Below are positions 1 through 5,112 of a DNA stretch of 5,786 bases, piece after piece; position 1 is the first letter of the stretch, and the number at the start of each line of letters is the position of its first letter. Origin of the DNA: Defluviitaleaceae bacterium (GTDB taxonomy: Bacteria; Bacillota; Clostridia; Lachnospirales; WQUN01). The translations under genes and the position numbers were made by a program. The stretch is taken from NCBI GenBank assembly GCA_009783395.1, contig WRHA01000278.1:1-5786 (forward strand), written 5' to 3'. The notes below the pieces were generated by a model. The model made no database searches. It was not told where the DNA came from and was given only the letters and a program-made list of their open reading frames with translations.

Positions 1-1
1 A

Positions 2-601
2 AACGTGATTTTCGGCCTTGCCGATCTGCCCGACGCGATTTCAATAACCTTTGCACGCGCAGCGATTATGCGATTCGCAAACGAAGGTCTGGGAATGCGA
101 TTCGACTCTACACACGGCCAAATGCTTTTAAGTGCGATCGACGTGGCAAATTTGCCGGGCGAGCAGAGGGTCGGTGCCATTACGATTTACCTTGATTTTG
201 GCATGGGAGTAACAATCCCCGATGATCCACCTCCTCCTGATCAGATCATAAATGTACTGCGTTTTGAAATCGACAGCCGGAATTTTTCAATAAACGACGT
301 ACCCGTCGGAACGCTCGACGCGGCACCATTTATTGAAGGCGACAGAACGATGGTTCCCTTACGCGTTGTCGGCGAAAGAATGGGTGCGACAGTCGGTTGG
401 ATAGAATCAACCCGCACAGTTACCATTTCGGGCTTCGGTCAAAGCCTACAACTTCCCGTCGACTCGCCTCTTCCGGGTGGCATGGGTATGCCGATTATCG
501 TTGCCGACCGTACTTTTGTACCGCTCAGATACGTAAGCGAAACACTCGGCGCATATGTAAGATGGGATGCTGGTGCAAGAGTCGTGTATGTTTATCTGTA
601 A
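2..601 (+). CDS. Copper amine oxidase N-terminal (stalk) domain protein, 3' part only
   Basis: The reading frame is open to the left edge, and the GTG at position 5 has no ribosome binding site before it, so the gene almost certainly begins outside the window. The last ~120 residues hold two related units, each with a D-R-T-x-V-P-L-R core (about residues 113-120 and 168-175 counted from the GTG). Each core is followed by a helix of the form V-x-E-x-x-G-A and a W-x-x-x-x-x-x-V strand. This is the signature of the copper amine oxidase N-terminal-like domain (PF07833), common at the ends of exported Clostridia proteins and usually a structural or cell-surface module rather than an enzyme. A proline-rich linker (about residues 72-78) separates it from a beta-rich upstream region of about 70 residues that I do not recognise. 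The signal peptide, if any, lies outside the window. Family assignment is firm; overall function is unknown. Confidence 0.88.
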   Translation, partial: NVIFGLADLPDAISITFARAAIMRFANEGLGMRFDSTHGQMLLSAIDVANLPGEQRVGAITIYLDFGMGVTIPDDPPPPDQIINVLRFEIDSRNFSINDVPVGTLDAAPFIEGDRTMVPLRVVGERMGATVGWIESTRTVTISGFGQSLQLPVDSPLPGGMGMPIIVADRTFVPLRYVSETLGAYVRWDAGARVVYVYL

Positions 602-636
602 GCTGATATCTCCCTTTCTTAATTTTCCTTGTTGGA

Positions 637-675
637 TTCAACCGGTCGAAATTGTGGCCGGTTGAATTTTTTTTT
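637..675 (+). terminator. Intrinsic terminator of the stalk-domain gene
   Basis: A perfect 9-bp stem (TTCAACCGG at 637-645, CCGGTTGAA at 658-666) encloses a 12-nt loop and is followed at once by nine T residues (667-675). It lies 35 nt after the stop codon at 599-601 and reads in the same direction, a textbook rho-independent terminator. Confidence 0.9.
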
Positions 676-685
676 CGCCGATTTC

Positions 686-726
686 AATTGGTGCGGGTAG
701 TGATACTACCCGCACCGATTTTTTTT
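686..726 (+). terminator. Second, stronger tandem terminator hairpin
   Basis: The arms at 690-701 and 705-716 are perfectly complementary (12 bp, GC-rich, 3-nt loop). Pairing extends through one G-T wobble and three A-T pairs to 686 and 720. Eight T residues (719-726) follow on the plus strand, so it reads as a back-up terminator for the gene to its left. The minus-strand protease gene ends at 741, just to the right. On that strand the hairpin is not followed by a T-tract, so it would at most act as a 3'-end stabilising stem there. Confidence 0.85.
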
Positions 727-740
727 GTCCGTTGTGTGGC

Positions 741-1238
741 CTACGAATAAGGGTGTACACCATGCTTCCGAAAACAGAAATCATCATCAATTGCGTGAAT
801 TGACTGTTCTTTTTGGTTGAATAACATTTTCCGCTTGCCCGGTATTAAGTCAAATTTGCACACATCATTTTCATAGTCAAAATGCCAGTTGAAAAACCGC
901 ATGGAATCCGTACCAAGCAAGAATTTGAACGGAACGCTTAAACTTGTAGTAACAGGCCAGTTGTAGCCAACCCAATCTCCTATGCGAATTTCGGGCAAGA
1001 TTACTTCGTAACAATCATCAACAGGCAAGCCGGGCGCAACGGTCGGACGCGCCGCTTTTCCCGATTTTACCCAATCTTCGTCATAACCTAATTTCAAAAG
1101 TTGCTGAAAACTTATCGTTGTACAATTCGCGCCCGTATCCACTTTGTACAGTACAGTTTCCATTGTTGGCGAATCGGCAGGGCGAATATCCATTTCTAAA
1201 AATGCAAAGCCGTCACGGTTTAATTTTATCTCACCCAT
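741..1238 (-). CDS. Retropepsin-like (clan AA) aspartic protease
   Basis: 165 aa. The catalytic motif D34-T35-G36-A37 follows a hydrophobic strand (V-L-Y-K-V). A second signature, F-L-L-G-T-D at 106-111, is the hydrophobic-hydrophobic-Gly element that precedes the final helix and beta hairpin in single-domain retropepsins. One DTG per chain means the enzyme should work as a homodimer, as retroviral proteases and bacterial gag-polyprotein-type aspartyl proteases (PF13650/PF13975-like) do. There is no signal peptide or membrane segment, so it is probably cytoplasmic. The last ~30 residues (Lys-rich, then acidic) extend past the protease core. ATG at 1238 overlaps the end of the upstream small gene by 8 nt, and only a poorly spaced G-rich stretch precedes it, which suggests translational coupling. 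The substrate is unknown; the partner protein is one candidate. Fold assignment is fairly secure, physiological role is not. Confidence 0.82.
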   Translation of the reverse strand: MGEIKLNRDGFAFLEMDIRPADSPTMETVLYKVDTGANCTTISFQQLLKLGYDEDWVKSGKAARPTVAPGLPVDDCYEVILPEIRIGDWVGYNWPVTTSLSVPFKFLLGTDSMRFFNWHFDYENDVCKFDLIPGKRKMLFNQKEQSIHAIDDDFCFRKHGVHPYS

Positions 1239-1485
1239 TAACTACCAAATCCCCCAACGTCAGCCTGCCGCTGATATTTATTCCTTCGATTACTACGCCT
1301 AACCTAACAGGCAAATCTACTTGCAGGGAAAACAATTCATCATAGTCATCTCCCACATACAAAGCAATTCCTGTTGGGTCAAACGTATCTCTGTTATCGC
1401 GTTGCATCAATATATACTTGTCGGGATATTCTTCTGATACTTGGTTTCTTGTCATGCGCGGGCTATTTTCGATTTTTCTATACAT
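1231..1485 (-). CDS. Small protein of unknown function, partner of the retropepsin gene
   Basis: 84 aa, starting at the ATG at 1485. An upstream in-frame GTG at 1500 would extend it by five codons, but the Shine-Dalgarno GGGAGGT (1498-1492) lies inside that extension and sits 6 nt before the ATG, which decides the start. I do not recognise the family. What can be seen: a basic N-terminus, a Y-P-D-K-Y-I-L-M strand (about 20-27), an A-L-Y-V-G-D-D-Y-D-E-L-F-S-L-Q stretch (41-55) that looks like a strand followed by a helix, and a Gly/Val-rich C-terminal strand region. There are no cysteines, signal peptide or membrane segment. The stop overlaps the start of the downstream aspartic protease gene, so the two are almost certainly co-expressed. 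It could be a substrate, inhibitor or adaptor of the protease; nothing in the sequence chooses among these. Confidence 0.78.
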   Translation of the reverse strand: MYRKIENSPRMTRNQVSEEYPDKYILMQRDNRDTFDPTGIALYVGDDYDELFSLQVDLPVRLGVVIEGINISGRLTLGDLVVNG

Positions 1486-1491
1486 TAAAAT

Positions 1492-1498
1492 ACCTCCC
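1492..1498 (-). promoter_or_regulatory. Ribosome binding site fixing the start of the 84-aa gene
   Basis: GGGAGGT on the minus strand, 6 nt before the ATG at 1485-1483. It is a near-perfect anti-16S match and rules out the in-frame GTG at 1500, which lies upstream of it. Confidence 0.85.
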
Positions 1499-1533
1499 AC
1501 GAAAATGTTGCGGGGGAACTTCCCACCTACCGG

Positions 1534-1564
1534 ATTATATCATTTTTGTCGCGTGTTTTGTAAA
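1534..1564 (-). promoter_or_regulatory. Extended -10 promoter for the retropepsin operon
   Basis: On the minus strand a perfect TATAAT (1539-1534) is preceded by TG plus one base (1542-1540), the extended -10 motif. A TTTACA box (1564-1559) lies 19 nt upstream, a slightly long but tolerable -35 spacing. Transcription would start near 1527, about 42 nt before the ATG of the 84-aa gene. A short perfect inverted repeat, GGGAA-C-TTCCC (1514-1524), falls just after the predicted start point and could be an operator or simply part of the leader. Confidence 0.72.
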
Positions 1565-1750
1565 CATTGTATTTGTTTTTACAAATTCAAAAAAACGAAA
1601 ATCGTGCGCTACCGGGGCGGGTTGCGGTATGGGGTTGGCTCTTGTCGGGTGCGTCATAAGTGTCCATGTATCATTTGTGTAGTACGGCCTTAGCCTTTTA
1701 CGAAGAAAAAGACGCAGCTCTCGCAAAGAGGCGAGAAGCGGAAATTCATC
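1565..1750. other. Intergenic region without a credible gene
   Basis: Short frames cross this stretch on both strands, but none has a Shine-Dalgarno site, a recognisable domain or plausible protein composition. The only structure seen is a 6-bp stem, TCTCGC (1719-1724) with GCGAGA (1731-1736). It has a 6-nt loop and no T-tract, so it is not called a terminator. The region separates divergent promoters. Confidence 0.6.
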
Positions 1751-1779
1751 TTAACGGAGACTTCCTTTGGTGGTATAAT
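1751..1779 (+). promoter_or_regulatory. Promoter for the nucleoid-associated protein gene
   Basis: A perfect TATAAT at 1774-1779 carries the extended -10 TG at 1771-1772. A 4-of-6 match to the -35 consensus (TTAACG, 1751-1756) lies exactly 17 nt upstream. Predicted transcription start is near 1786, giving a leader of about 120 nt before the ATG at 1906. Confidence 0.7.
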
Positions 1780-1891
1780 GAGGTTTACAAATCCACACTT
1801 TAATTTATATGACAACAGCATACCAAGCATTGCCCGGAGTTCCAATAAGCAAATAAGTTTATGAATTCAGAACCTACGGTCAATAAAACAC

Positions 1892-1898
1892 AAAGGAG
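1892..1898 (+). promoter_or_regulatory. Ribosome binding site fixing the start of the nucleoid protein gene
   Basis: AAAGGAG, 7 nt before the ATG at 1906-1908. An in-frame ATG at 1861 would add 15 residues, but it has no ribosome binding site and its extension contains this one, so 1906 is preferred. Confidence 0.85.
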
Positions 1899-1905
1899 CA
1901 AAGAT

Positions 1906-2892
1906 ATGGCACTCAAAATACAAAATGCAATTCTGCATATTCTGCGCAACGACGGCCCACCCTCGGTTTTTTCCGAGGCAGAGCTGGATATAGACAGCGA
2001 AATATGCGAAGCGTTTATCACAAAGCACGTAAAAAAGCTAATCAATAACCCGGCAGTGCGCACGGCAGATTTTAAGCACGACTCAAAAATCTACGAACTG
2101 TTGGGCGAATACCAAAACAACACAAGGCATTTCAAAGAAACATCCCGCGCCATTGCAGAAAAAATGGATGCCATTATGAAAAAATACACCGCAATTCCAC
2201 CCTGCGACATGCTTGTCACAAGGGTTGAACACAACAGCGGTGACTACTTAGCCGTGCTGCTTCTGCACTACCAAGAGGTTTACGCACACAATTCAAAAGG
2301 CTCAGACAACCAGCTGACAACCTGCACCGCTTTGCCCTTTAACTCCGGCAAAGTGGAGTATGCGTGCCTGATAGGCCTAAACGGCGCGGCAATGCCCCTT
2401 TCTCTTACAGAAAAATCCGCAGTAATAGAGGGCAACACAGTAATGTACTTTTCCGAACTGTTTCTGGACTGCGAAACCTCGCCATCCAAAAAGGAGCAGG
2501 CTGTTTTAATAAGCGAGGTAACTTCCGAATTCGTAGACGAATTCTGCAAGAGCGACCCAAAGGTGTCCGCAAAAATAAAAACCGCCGTGCTGGACGAATC
2601 CGAGGTCGAAGACGGCTTCATTTCCATAGACAACGTAGCCGGCAAAGCCTTCGAAGACCCGGAAATGAAAACCCAATATGTAAACGCTCTACGCGAAGCC
2701 GGCGTGCGCGAAGACCTTCCCCTGGGCGAACGCGTGGTAAATCAACAATTCAGCACCCACAAACTAAAAGCCGAAAACGGCGTGGAAATACGCTTCCCAA
2801 CAGAACTGGCCGCAACAGAAGACGACCTGGAAATAACCACCCACCCCGACGGCACGGTTTCGGTTTTATTCAAGAATTTGCGGTTGGTGTAG
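1906..2892 (+). CDS. Nucleoid-associated protein, NdpA/YejK family (PF04245)
   Basis: 328 aa, close to the usual length of this family (E. coli YejK is about 335 aa). These proteins co-purify with the bacterial nucleoid; the molecular role is not well defined. The layout matches Firmicutes members. It begins with a short strand and A-I-L-H-I-L (8-13), then an acidic S-E-x-E-L-D-I-D segment (23-30) and a helical region. Next come I-P-P-C-D-M-L-V (97-104) and D-Y-L-A-V-L-L-L-H-Y (113-122), the strand pair typical of the family. A later Y-F-S-E-L-F-L-D-C segment (181-189) is followed by an E/K-rich helical region and a C-terminal beta stretch. It has no signal peptide or membrane segment, consistent with a cytoplasmic protein. 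Its own promoter lies at 1751-1779. No clear terminator follows, so some read-through into the DUF362 gene 90 nt downstream is possible. Codons are noticeably richer in C and A, and poorer in T, than in the next gene. Confidence 0.9.
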   Translation: MALKIQNAILHILRNDGPPSVFSEAELDIDSEICEAFITKHVKKLINNPAVRTADFKHDSKIYELLGEYQNNTRHFKETSRAIAEKMDAIMKKYTAIPPCDMLVTRVEHNSGDYLAVLLLHYQEVYAHNSKGSDNQLTTCTALPFNSGKVEYACLIGLNGAAMPLSLTEKSAVIEGNTVMYFSELFLDCETSPSKKEQAVLISEVTSEFVDEFCKSDPKVSAKIKTAVLDESEVEDGFISIDNVAGKAFEDPEMKTQYVNALREAGVREDLPLGERVVNQQFSTHKLKAENGVEIRFPTELAATEDDLEITTHPDGTVSVLFKNLRLV

Positions 2893-2982
2893 GTTCTCAT
2901 CCGGCGATTTCGAGCTTACATACAGGCTTGTAACGGACGGTTGCAAAATGTTGCTTGAAGATATTTTGAGGGGAGATGCATC

Positions 2983-4029
2983 ATGCTTGTGATAAATTAC
3001 GGCACGGAGTGGGCAACAATGACCCGCGATGCTTTGACCGCATCCGATATAGAAAAATATTTGAAGCCGCATTACAAAGTTGCAATCAAGCCCAATTTGG
3101 TTACGCCTCAACCGCCCAGCAACGGCGCGACAACTCATCCCGAAGTCGTGGAAGGAATTATTCTTTTTTTGAAAGAATTTGGCGTTACGAATATCAGCGT
3201 AATCGAAAGCTCCGCGATTGGCTACGACACAAAAAAAGCCTATGCAGTCGCTGATTATGAGCCACTGCAAAAGAAGTACGGAGTGCCGTTAATTGATTTG
3301 AAAAACAGCAGTTCAAAAAAATTAACTCACTCCGGCTGTGCAATTGAAATTTACGAAAAGGCATTAGAAACAGATTTTTTAATCAATGTGCCGGTGTTAA
3401 AAGCGCATTGCCAAACGCGATTGACTTGCAACATGAAAAACTTGAAGGGGTGTATTACGGAAAAGGATATGCGAAATTTTCACACAATGGGCTTGCACAA
3501 GCCCATCGCTGTACTTAACGCGCTGCTCAAAACAGGATATTGCGTGGTTGACGGCATTTGCGGAGATTTATCGTTTGAAGAGGGCGGAACTCCCTTGACC
3601 GCAAACCGTATAATTGTGGGGCAAAACCCGACTGAGGTTGATTCATTTTGCGCAGAGTTAATCGGCTACAGACCCGACGATATAGAATATTTATCAATCG
3701 GCAAAAAAATGGGATTGGGTAATTATTTCTCAAGCGAAACGCAAATTGTTGAGTTAAACGCCGATAAAAAGCCGCTCCATTCCGAAAAAAGCAAGCGTAT
3801 CTCTGAACGCTACAAGTCTTTAATCGAAGAAGATGCGGCTTGTTCGGTATGTTGCGCGGCTTTGATACACGCGCTTCACCGATGCGGCAAGTCACGCCAA
3901 AAAATCCATATAGGTCAGGGATTTATAAATAAAACGGGAGCATTCGGCGTGGGAAATTGCACTCGCGGATTTAAGAAATATGTCCCCGGATGCCCGCCCT
4001 CTGCCGCAGACATTATCAAGGAGTTGTAA
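2983..4029 (+). CDS. DUF362 family protein with Cys-rich C-terminal region
   Basis: 348 aa. The ATG at 2983 follows GAGGGGAG (2968-2975) with a 7-nt spacer. The DUF362 domain (PF04015) fills about residues 30-265, with K-P-N-L-V (36-40), the family core N-V-P-V-L-K-A-H (135-142), then N-M-K-N-L-K-G (150-156) and a downstream F-H-x-x-G-L-H-K (166-173). Many clostridial DUF362 proteins end in a 2[4Fe-4S] ferredoxin. Here the tail has C287-x-x-C290-C291, C301, G-N-C326-T and V-P-G-C337-P-P. The last motif resembles the cluster-binding G-C-P-P of NuoB and hydrogenase small subunits, so an Fe-S cluster is plausible but not proven. No signal peptide or membrane segment is seen. The biochemical function of DUF362 is not established. 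Its last 14 nt overlap an opposing, degenerate GLUG frame, and I see no clear terminator. Confidence 0.88.
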   Translation: MLVINYGTEWATMTRDALTASDIEKYLKPHYKVAIKPNLVTPQPPSNGATTHPEVVEGIILFLKEFGVTNISVIESSAIGYDTKKAYAVADYEPLQKKYGVPLIDLKNSSSKKLTHSGCAIEIYEKALETDFLINVPVLKAHCQTRLTCNMKNLKGCITEKDMRNFHTMGLHKPIAVLNALLKTGYCVVDGICGDLSFEEGGTPLTANRIIVGQNPTEVDSFCAELIGYRPDDIEYLSIGKKMGLGNYFSSETQIVELNADKKPLHSEKSKRISERYKSLIEEDAACSVCCAALIHALHRCGKSRQKIHIGQGFINKTGAFGVGNCTRGFKKYVPGCPPSAADIIKEL

Positions 4030-4426
4030 TTGGTAGCAATTGAGGGCTGTAATTGTTGGTGATTCTTGAGGCTACCGCTCTTCCTGCAATTCCGCCGATA
4101 TGGGCATGAAATGCATCAACCGATCCCGTGCTAAAGCTGTCTCTGATAACTGTTGAATTTTCTGCTATGCCCGCTATGCCTCCGGCGTTTGCAGAAAATT
4201 GTGTGTTGGTTGAGCCGATAAAGGCGTGAATATGCCCTGTTGAAAAACAGCATTCGATAATGGAGTTATTCGCGACACCAACGATGCCCCCGACGCGCCG
4301 CCTTCCGGTTACATTCGCATGAGAATAGCTGTCGGTAATAACTGTATTTACAGCCCTGCCAACTATGCCGCCCACGTAAGCGGTTGTACTGTTGATATGA
4401 CCGCTTTGTATGCGGACATTACGTAT
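4016..4426 (-). pseudogene. Remnant of a GLUG-repeat surface/adhesin protein gene
   Basis: About four tandem units contain G-G-I-V-G or G-G-I-A-G (near 4372, 4291, 4183 and 4096). Each is followed by a segment such as D-S-Y-S, C-C-F-S-T-G, D-S-F-S-T-G or N-N-Y-S. This is the GLUG motif (PF07581), a beta-helical repeat of secreted bacterial adhesins. The frame is open from a TGA at 4429-4427, and repeat-like sequence (S-G-H-I-N-S-T-T-A-Y) already precedes the first possible start, a GTG at 4375 with no ribosome binding site. There is no signal peptide. The repeat breaks off after N-N-Y-S at about 4046, and the last nine codons run into the end of the DUF362 gene. Such proteins are normally many hundreds of residues long, so this is an internal fragment missing both ends. 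An assembly or frameshift artefact is a less likely alternative. Confidence 0.75.
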
Positions 4427-4523
4427 TCATACCTCATCTGCAAAATTTTGCGTATTATAAAACGCTGCAAGTTTGTGTGTGTTAGCGTATGAAGGTGTAG
4501 GTTGCTTACCTTATTCTGCCAAT

Positions 4524-4612
4524 AAAAAAACAAAAACCAAGCCAATCAAGAACGCGAGTCCCCGGATTAGACCATCCGGCGCATTCTTGCCTGTCGTGGT
4601 TTTGTTTTTTTG
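4524..4612. repeat. Long imperfect hairpin with T-tracts on both strands
   Basis: An inner stem CCGGAT/ATCCGG (4562-4567, 4574-4579) is stacked on CAAGAACGCG/CGCATTCTTG (4547-4556, 4580-4589; 9 of 10 paired). It is flanked by an A-rich arm (A7 at 4524-4530, then CAAAAACCA) facing a T-rich arm (TGGTTTTG, then T7 at 4605-4611). Either strand yields a GC-rich hairpin followed by U-rich RNA, so it may act as a bidirectional terminator. It could also be the relic of a small mobile repeat. The T-tracts lie 13-16 nt from the GC stem, further than in a classic terminator. The flanking 4427-4523 holds nothing I can name. Confidence 0.5.
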
Positions 4613-4625
4613 TTTTTGAACAATG

Positions 4626-4650
4626 AAAAAAAATTCGGACGTCCGAATCG
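4626..4650 (-). terminator. Intrinsic terminator of the putative small RNA
   Basis: On the minus strand the arms GATTCGG and CCGAATT enclose an ACGT tetraloop and run straight into eight T residues (4633-4626). The DNA is a perfect 16-nt palindrome (4633-4648). It lies about 210 nt downstream of a consensus promoter on the same strand. Confidence 0.65.
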
Positions 4651-4771
4651 GAACTTTGCCCCAAGCACCTTCGCGCGAATGAATTCATTGTGCAAGAAAG
4701 CGGGCATTGTTCCTATGTTTGTTGCAGGGTAAGTTTCAAGGTGTCGACCGATTAAGCCTGACAATTCAGAG

Positions 4772-4818
4772 GCGTTTATTGCGCAGGGACGGGGCTACCG
4801 TTTGTCGCATAGGGACGC
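4772..4818. repeat. REP-like palindrome of the GGGACGG type
   Basis: On the plus strand two GGGACG copies (4786-4791, 4812-4817) surround a G-G-C-T-A-C-C-G-T-T-T-G-T-C segment, and the whole folds as nested stems (4772-4775 with 4815-4818; 4780-4783 with 4806-4809; 4789-4792 with 4798-4801). The layout GGGACGG...GTC(C/G)C resembles short palindromes scattered through many Firmicutes genomes near REP-associated (Y1-type) transposases; this comparison is from memory. No transposase is in the window. It lies inside the candidate RNA and may be its central hairpin instead. Confidence 0.4.
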
Positions 4819-4863
4819 TTGCAAAAGACGGCACTAAAAGGTGTTGCCTCATAACTCACGCAC

Positions 4864-4892
4864 ACTATAGCCGAACAATGATTCGCTGTCAA
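4864..4892 (-). promoter_or_regulatory. Near-consensus sigma-A promoter with no protein gene behind it
   Basis: On the minus strand a perfect TTGACA (4892-4887), a 17-nt spacer and TATAGT (4869-4864; 5 of 6) give the best full-length promoter match in the window. Transcription would start at about 4857 and run left. No protein-coding gene with a ribosome binding site follows, which points to a non-coding transcript. Confidence 0.65.
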
Positions 4893-4950
4893 GCGGTCGA
4901 AAAAATTTTCACTTGCTTGCGGTGGTCGTATTGAAGCCATATCAGCAGGT

Positions 4951-5091
4951 TCATCTTAGCGATGTGCCCGAAATTTTAACAGGCTCCCGGCTGTAATGCC
5001 AGTCAAATTCGGACACCTCGCAACCCCATGTAGGGTTGTTTTTCAGTTTGGCAATATCTGCCTCGGTTGCTTTCCTTACTACGATTTCCAT
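4951..5091 (-). pseudogene. Truncated Cupin_3 (DUF861) protein, N-terminal stub
   Basis: A 46-codon frame starts at ATG 5091, with AAGGA (5104-5100) 8 nt upstream. Residues 1-33 read as the N-terminus of small single-domain cupins of the Cupin_3/DUF861 family (compare Thermotoga TM1112): M-E-I-x-V-x-K-A-T, then P-T-W-x-C-E-V-S-E-F-D-W-H-Y at 20-33. In the family the metal-site strands and glycine-rich turns (E-T-C-Y-x-L-E-G) come next, and the full protein is about 90 aa. Here the match stops at Y33 (about 4993), 13 unrelated residues follow, and no continuation is visible in any downstream frame. The stub therefore lacks the functional core. It starts 21 nt after the yjbQ stop codon, on the same strand, so it was probably the last gene of that operon. 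It could still be translated as a short peptide. Confidence 0.7.
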
Positions 5092-5112
5092 TAAAATCTT
5101 CCTTTCATATCC

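Larger units (their letters stand above)
4626..4857 (-). ncRNA. Candidate structured small RNA, unrecognised family
   Basis: A near-consensus promoter (4892-4864) and an intrinsic terminator (4650-4626) on the minus strand define a transcript of about 220-230 nt starting near 4857. No reading frame inside has a ribosome binding site or recognisable product. The RNA can form a long-range helix between its 5' part (CAACACCUU, about 4844-4836) and the sequence just before the terminator (AAGGUG-C-UUG, about 4671-4662). It also has a long internal-loop hairpin at 4818-4772 (paired GCGU/ACGC, UGCG/CGCA, ACGG/CCGU). Closed ends plus an interrupted central hairpin recall 6S-type RNA, but I cannot match it to 6S, tmRNA, RNase P or SRP RNA. 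The alternative is a decayed repetitive element with a chance promoter. An attenuated leader is less likely because the only downstream same-strand frame is the GLUG remnant. Confidence 0.4.

Noticed and set aside
1374..1726. Overlapping open frames of 60-100 codons on both strands
   Set aside because: No ribosome binding sites, no recognisable domains and Cys/Arg-rich composition; they overlap the 84-aa gene, its promoter or intergenic DNA.
2364..2933. Long Arg-rich plus-strand frame inside the nucleoid protein gene
   Set aside because: A frame shadow of the NdpA-family gene; composition is implausible and there is no ribosome binding site.
2893..2982. Possible promoter or terminator between the nucleoid protein and DUF362 genes
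   Set aside because: TTGTAA and TTGCAA occur, but no -10 box lies at a proper distance, and only a weak 5-bp stem without a T-tract is present.
4567..4764. 65-codon minus-strand frame across the terminator palindrome
   Set aside because: It reads through an intrinsic terminator and a T-tract and has no ribosome binding site or family resemblance.
4626..4857. Known housekeeping RNA (6S, tmRNA, RNase P, SRP RNA) or a T-box leader
   Set aside because: No tag-peptide frame, no tRNA-like ends, no RNase P core motifs and no T-box sequence seen. A 6S-like outline alone is not enough to name it.
4707..4934. 75-codon plus-strand frame over the putative RNA region
   Set aside because: Runs through the REP-like palindrome and the opposing promoter; Cys/Arg-rich with no Shine-Dalgarno site.
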